Assembly: GCA_026708035.1 (NCBI GenBank)
Contig: JAPOVQ010000014.1
Span: 128,826 to 192,825 of the forward strand
Direction: 5' to 3'
From: Chloroflexota bacterium
GTDB lineage: Bacteria > Chloroflexota > UBA11872
DNA: 64,000 bases
In this document: piece by piece, positions 60,711 through 64,000 of the stretch
Layout of the letters: each line of letters starts with the position of its first letter
Position numbering within the stretch: the stretch's first letter is position 1
The notes under the pieces: generated by a model
Databases searched by the model: none
The model's input: only the letters and a program-made list of their open reading frames with translations
What the model was told of the DNA's origin: nothing
Translations under genes and position numbers: made by a program

Positions 60711-62168
60711 CTATGCGATCAGCTTCGCCCGTGCGCGTTGCAGGCGAACGAGACATCGTTCGCGGCCGAGCACGGCCATGGTCTCGAACAGCGGCGGAGT
60801 GGCGCGCCGGCCGGTCACCGCAATCCGGATGGGCATGAACAGGTCGCCCGTCTTCCAGCCCAGCCGCTCGGCCAGCCCGCGCAGCATGGTCTCGATCGCC
60901 CCGATGGTGAACTTCGGCAGCTCGCGCACCAAGCCTTCCACGGTCGCCAGCGCCGCCGCGGTTTCGGCCCTGTCGTGGCGCTTGAATCGCATCAGCTCCA
61001 CGTCGGGATCGAGGTCGTCGTCGAAGAAGAACCCCATCATGTCCGGCACGTCGCTCAAGTGGCCGATGCGCTCCTGCTCCAGCGCCAGCGCCTGCCGGAA
61101 ATAGTCCTGCTGCGCGTCGTCCACCTGCAGCCCACCGTCCCGCGCGAACGGCAGCGCGCGATCGGCCAGCGCATCCATGTCGAGTCGACGAAGCCAGACG
61201 CCGTTGAAGTGATCCAGCCGCTGCACGTCGTAGACCGCGTCGGCGCGATTGACGCGTTCCAAGCTGAATTCGTCCACCAGATCTTCGAGGCTGAACAGCT
61301 CGCGCTCGTCGCCCGGCGACCAGCCGAGAAACACCATGAAGTTGACCACGGCCTCGGGGAGATAGCCCTGCGCCCGATATTCGCCCAGCCACTGCGAACC
61401 GTCGCGCTTCGAGAGCTTCTGACGCCGCTTGTTGAGCAGCAGCGGCAGGTGCGCGAAGTTCGGCGGCTCCCATCCGAGCGCCCGATAGAGCAGCACCTGT
61501 CGAAATGTGTTGGAGGTGTGGTCGGCGCCGCGCACGACGTGGGTGATCGCCATGGAGCGGTCGTCGGCCACCACGGCCATGTTGTAGAGGGCCGTGCCGT
61601 CGCCGCGGGCGATCACGAAGTCCTCGATCTCCGAGGCGTCGGTCTCGAGCGGCCCGAACACCCCGTCCTCGAAGCCCACCGTGCCCGAACCGGAGGCAAA
61701 GCGCACCGCGGGCACCACGCCCGCCGCCTGGCGCTCCGCGATCTGGGCGGCGGTCAGGGAGCGACCGTTGCCGCTGTAGCGCGGCGTCTGACCGCGCGCG
61801 ATTTGCGCCTCGCGCTCGGCCGCGCGCTCCTCGGCGGTCGTGTAGTCGTAGTAGGCCGCGTCCGACCCAAGCAGCGCCTCGATGGCCTCCCGGTGCACGT
61901 CGTGGCGCTCGCTCTGTCGATAGGGTCCGTAGGGACCGCCGACGTTCGGGCCTTCGTCCCAGTCGAGGGACAGCCAGCGCAGGCCGTCGTAGATGCCGGC
62001 CTCCTTCTGGATATCGCTGCGCTCGCGGTCGGTGTCCTCGACGCGCAGGATGAACGTGCCGCCCGACTGCCGCGCCAGCAGGTAGTTCATCAGCGCCGTG
62101 CGCGCGTTGCCGATGTGAATGTCACCGGTCGGACTCGGCGCCATCCGCACCCGCATGCCGGTCGTCAT
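60711..62168 (-). CDS. gltX: Glutamate--tRNA ligase
   Basis: This 485-residue class I synthetase has the HIGH motif MAPSPTGDIHIGNARTALMNYLLARQSGG, the Glu-pocket sequence RVEDTDRERS, and the KMSKS-type loop LLLNKRRQKLSKRDGSQWLGEYRAQGYLPEAVVNFM. The C-terminal anticodon-binding region is complete (ETMLRGLAERLGWKTGDLFMPIRIAVTGRRATPPLFETMAVLGRERCLVRL). The ATG at 62168 is preceded by no strong site. The gene is followed by the GNAT gene on the same strand. Confidence 0.97.
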   Translation of the reverse strand: MTTGMRVRMAPSPTGDIHIGNARTALMNYLLARQSGGTFILRVEDTDRERSDIQKEAGIYDGLRWLSLDWDEGPNVGGPYGPYRQSERHDVHREAIEALLGSDAAYYDYTTAEERAAEREAQIARGQTPRYSGNGRSLTAAQIAERQAAGVVPAVRFASGSGTVGFEDGVFGPLETDASEIEDFVIARGDGTALYNMAVVADDRSMAITHVVRGADHTSNTFRQVLLYRALGWEPPNFAHLPLLLNKRRQKLSKRDGSQWLGEYRAQGYLPEAVVNFMVFLGWSPGDERELFSLEDLVDEFSLERVNRADAVYDVQRLDHFNGVWLRRLDMDALADRALPFARDGGLQVDDAQQDYFRQALALEQERIGHLSDVPDMMGFFFDDDLDPDVELMRFKRHDRAETAAALATVEGLVRELPKFTIGAIETMLRGLAERLGWKTGDLFMPIRIAVTGRRATPPLFETMAVLGRERCLVRLQRARAKLIA

Positions 62169-62594
62169 CCTGCGCTCATTCCTCGGAATGGAAAGTGGTG
62201 GGATCCGCGCGCCAGCGTACTAAGTGGCTGCCGCCGGGGGACGCTCGCTGCGATCTGGTGGCCGGGGTTTCTATACACGTTCGGGGTTTAACTTCGACGA
62301 CGAAATAATGGCGCGCAATTGATGACTGCTAGCTGCGCAACTGCTGACCTGGTGGTGGTCGGCCTTGTGCCTGCAGCGGCCATCGCCCTCGACGGCGGCC
62401 GGCAGCCATAGGATCGCCATAACGACCCCAAGCACTGTAGATAACTATATGCCTCACTGAAGTCTGGACAGTATCCAGCGACGACACCCCTAAATTGAGT
62501 GAAAAAGAATTCAGAAAGGGTTGTGACATGAAGTTCTGCGAGCTACGGTGCCGGTAGGTGAGCAATGGCGCTCACTCGGAGGAAGGAGGCAGCC
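62169..62594. other. 426-bp intergenic region, no gene supported
   Basis: It separates divergent gltX and the secreted-protein gene. It becomes AT-rich after about 62270 (GTAGATAACTATATGCC; CCCTAAATTGAGTGAAAAAG) and must hold both promoters. TGGACA (62465) with TAAATT (62491) is a possible but overly wide -35/-10 pair. A GTGAGC-AATGGC-GCTCAC inverted repeat at 62558 lies just before the ribosome site. A 78-codon minus-strand open frame here has no supporting features. Confidence 0.5.
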
Positions 62595-63425
62595 ATGTCT
62601 CGCTTCGTACACCTGAGCCGTGTCGGCCGCCGCAGTCTCGGGGCGGTGCTCCTCTTGGCCTGTATGACGGCGCTTGTCATCGCGCCAGATGCCGGGAGCC
62701 AGACTCCACCCGGCACCGCCCCGCCCGTGCTCGTCGTGCCTGCTGGAGAGGCGGTCCGAGCTGGTGATGTGGCTCCCGACGACGTGATCCGCTACACGTG
62801 GGATGCCCTTGGTCCCATCGGGCGCGAGCAGCTGGGGATCACCTCGCTCGACGATCTGCGCAATATGGTGATTACCGGGCCGCATGTAATCCCCGAGTGG
62901 TCAACGCCGAACCTCGACAACAGCAACGTCGAGAATGATCCAGATGCGCCGGTCCCCGACGACGCTCTCTCCGTAACGGTAACTCCAGAGATCAGCTCGG
63001 GAAAGGCCTCAACGCTCGGAGACGGGGCTGTCGCAATGGGGATGAATCCGTGCAAGAGCGACACCAAGAAAGCCAACATCGTCCACCGCTCTAGGACTTT
63101 CTGGTGCTACACCGGCACGGTAATCGCCGACACCCCGGCACTTCCGCTCCTGAAGACCTGGGTGAATACGGAGTGGCAATGGGAGGGCATCGTCCAGGTG
63201 AAGTACTCCGGGACTCCGAAGTACATCAAGAAGACCGCTGGCGGAATTGGTCATGATCGCCTCTGGGACGAGGCGAAGGGCGAGGTCAAGAAGGAGATCT
63301 ACGTCGACAATGAGCCTGGACCGGATGTCTGCTACAAGTGGAACAGCTACATCCAGAAGCGGCAGTACGGCAACGGGAACACCGGACCGGCACGAGCATG
63401 GGCCGGTAGCCAATCGCCCTGTTAG
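62595..63425 (+). CDS. Secreted protein of unknown function, four cysteines, 276 aa
   Basis: The ATG at 62595 has GGAAGGAGG seven bases upstream, one of the strongest ribosome sites in the window. Signal peptide: MSRFVHLSRVGRRSLGAVLLLACMTALVIAPDAGSQ. An acidic linker follows, then a domain of about 130 residues with four Cys (MNPCKSDTKK, TFWCYTGTV, DVCYKWNSY, SQSPC), Trp-rich (WVNTEWQWEGIVQVKYSG) and beta-rich, which suggests a disulfide-stabilised extracellular fold. I do not recognise the family. A perfect hairpin and a tiny membrane peptide gene follow. Confidence 0.7.
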   Translation: MSRFVHLSRVGRRSLGAVLLLACMTALVIAPDAGSQTPPGTAPPVLVVPAGEAVRAGDVAPDDVIRYTWDALGPIGREQLGITSLDDLRNMVITGPHVIPEWSTPNLDNSNVENDPDAPVPDDALSVTVTPEISSGKASTLGDGAVAMGMNPCKSDTKKANIVHRSRTFWCYTGTVIADTPALPLLKTWVNTEWQWEGIVQVKYSGTPKYIKKTAGGIGHDRLWDEAKGEVKKEIYVDNEPGPDVCYKWNSYIQKRQYGNGNTGPARAWAGSQSPC

Positions 63426-63458
63426 GCCTCGCGAACCAGGATCATTAGCTGAGCATGA

Positions 63459-63492
63459 CCGGGCCGGGGAGACTGGCTGCTCCCCGGCCCGG
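63459..63492 (+). terminator. Perfect 13-bp GC-rich hairpin after the secreted-protein gene
   Basis: CCGGGCCGGGGAG and CTCCCCGGCCCGG flank an 8-base loop ACTGGCTG, starting 34 bp past the stop. There is no T-run, so it could be a terminator of a non-classical type, or a stabilising or attenuating structure between this gene and the small peptide gene that starts 10-22 bp later. Confidence 0.55.
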
Positions 63493-63513
63493 CGGCATCG
63501 AATGAGAGTTGCC

Positions 63514-63645
63514 ATGAAACGCTTCGCGGCCATCCTGCTCATGCTGATTGCCCTACAGACAGCGGCGGTCGTGGATATCGACCTCTCGTGGGAATCGGCG
63601 CGTCGCCAATCCGTTGATCTCATTGAGCGCTCCAGCGGGACCTAA
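63514..63645 (+). CDS. Very small membrane/secreted peptide, 43 aa
   Basis: MKRFAAILLMLIALQTAAVVDIDLSWESARRQSVDLIERSSGT: a basic start, a 14-residue hydrophobic helix and a polar C-terminus. GAGAG lies five bases before the ATG at 63514; an upstream in-frame ATG at 63502 would add four residues. It follows the secreted-protein gene after a hairpin and on the same strand. It might be a small membrane peptide or a remnant. No homologue is recognised. Confidence 0.4.
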   Translation: MKRFAAILLMLIALQTAAVVDIDLSWESARRQSVDLIERSSGT

Positions 63646-63743
63646 TGCGAATCGTTCGTCGGCAAAGAGGTAGACCTTGGCGCAATCCAATTGCGGCGTT
63701 CGCGAACCGCTCCTCCCCGCACCTTCAGGTCGTCTCTGGGGTC

Positions 63744-63799
63744 AACCGGACTGGATTCCGGCTCCCCGCCTGCGCGGGAAAGGCTTCGCCGGAATGACG
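63744..63799 (+). repeat. R1-family repeat with internal 22-bp insertion
   Basis: CCGGACTGGATTCCGGC and CTTCGCCGGAATGACG match the R1 core, but TCCCCGCCTGCGCGGGAAAGG is inserted between the two halves. Similarity to the 37.1-kb copy continues past the end (GGGGTGACG versus GGGGTTACG). Confidence 0.7.
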
Positions 63800-63819
63800 G
63801 AGGGGTGACGCAAAGATCG

Positions 63820-64000
63820 CTAGAGTGGCAACCGCCCCTGCGCGGCAGCGAAGAGCACCGTGTAGTTCATCGAGACGACGGGCTCGCGGCCTTCGAGGAT
63901 GGCTTGGTGCAGCTCGCGGATGGGCACGCGCTCGATCTCCAGCAGCTCGTTGTCGTCGAGTTGCTGGCGGCCCGGCGTGAGGGTGTGGCCGAAATACATG
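63820..64000 (-). CDS. Nudix hydrolase, C-terminal fragment (5' end outside window)
   Basis: Reading from the window edge, the last 60 codons give MYFGHTLTPGRQQLDDNELLEIERVPIRELHQAILEGREPVVSMNYTVLFAAAQGRLPL and a TAG at 63822-63820. The LTPGRQQLDDNELLEIERVPI pattern is the C-terminal signature of ADP-ribose pyrophosphatase-type Nudix enzymes. The Nudix box itself lies outside. The R1-family repeat sits directly downstream of the stop. Confidence 0.75.
   Translation of the reverse strand, partial: MYFGHTLTPGRQQLDDNELLEIERVPIRELHQAILEGREPVVSMNYTVLFAAAQGRLPL

Noticed and set aside
62329-62565. 78-codon minus-strand frame in the gltX upstream region
   Set aside because: No ribosome site, low-complexity composition, and it would occupy the promoter region of two divergent genes.

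Overview
This is a 64-kb stretch of a high-GC bacterial chromosome, densely packed with genes on both strands. It has one tRNA gene and no rRNA, CRISPR array, transposase or prophage structural module. The gene content fits an uncultured Chloroflexota (SAR202/Dehalococcoidia-like or sponge-associated) genome: a luciferase-like flavin oxidoreductase, several medium-chain dehydrogenases, a monomeric sarcosine oxidase-like enzyme, a TPP-dependent benzoylformate-decarboxylase-like enzyme, PPK2, an unusually long transketolase, and twin-arginine lipoproteins. That assignment is inference from gene content; there is no phylogenetic marker beyond TrpS, GltX and DnaE2.

Layout. 1-5.2 kb: a partial surface leucine-rich-repeat protein, a small membrane protein, tRNA-Val(TAC), an SPFH protein, a lipoprotein glycosidase and a ferredoxin. 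5.3-19.2 kb: alpha-glucan phosphorylase, a DtxR-type metal regulator, an orphan Fe-type ABC ATPase with a palindromic operator candidate, a zinc dehydrogenase, an SLC13 transporter, a flavin amine oxidase, an MBL hydrolase, a P-loop kinase, PPK2 and transketolase. 19.5-25.5 kb: Nudix, TrpS, SthA-like transhydrogenase and a complete modABC molybdate importer. 25.5-27.4 kb: a two-gene accessory unit (three-Cys-motif partner TcmP plus a phage Gp37/Gp68-type protein). Its first gene is clearly more AT-rich than its surroundings, and this is the best candidate in the window for a poorly described system. 27.4-31.2 kb: LLM oxidoreductase, DedA, RidA and an amidohydrolase. 31.2-36.9 kb: the imuA-imuB-dnaE2 mutagenesis cassette. 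37.3-42.1 kb: a MacB-type ABC exporter with a 949-residue adaptor built of about 17 helical repeats. 42.2-47 kb: aldo/keto reductase, a repeat-domain lipoprotein, a TPP enzyme and a quinone reductase. 47.1-54 kb: a complete phosphate regulon (phoB/phoP-like regulator, phoR-like kinase, pstSCAB, phoU) with 11-bp-spaced TTAA direct repeats upstream of pstS. 54-62.2 kb: HpnB-like glycosyltransferase, sugar isomerase, dehydrogenase, a CPxC membrane protein, GNAT and GltX. 62.2-64 kb: a secreted unknown protein, a very small membrane peptide and a partial Nudix hydrolase.

Intergenic DNA carries several dispersed repeat families: a ~92-bp element (R1) in opposite orientations at 37.0 and 58.1 kb with shorter relatives near 20.0, 54.1 and 63.7 kb; a CTCTCCC/GGGAGAGGG stem-loop family at four sites; and a ~250-bp duplicated block at 58.8 and 59.4 kb that supplies the last codons and stop of two otherwise unrelated genes.

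Where the longest open frame clearly begins upstream of the true gene (SthA, DnaE2, RidA, amidohydrolase, TPP enzyme, Nudix), starts were moved to the codon supported by homology of the N-terminus or by a ribosome binding site; each case is explained in its entry.
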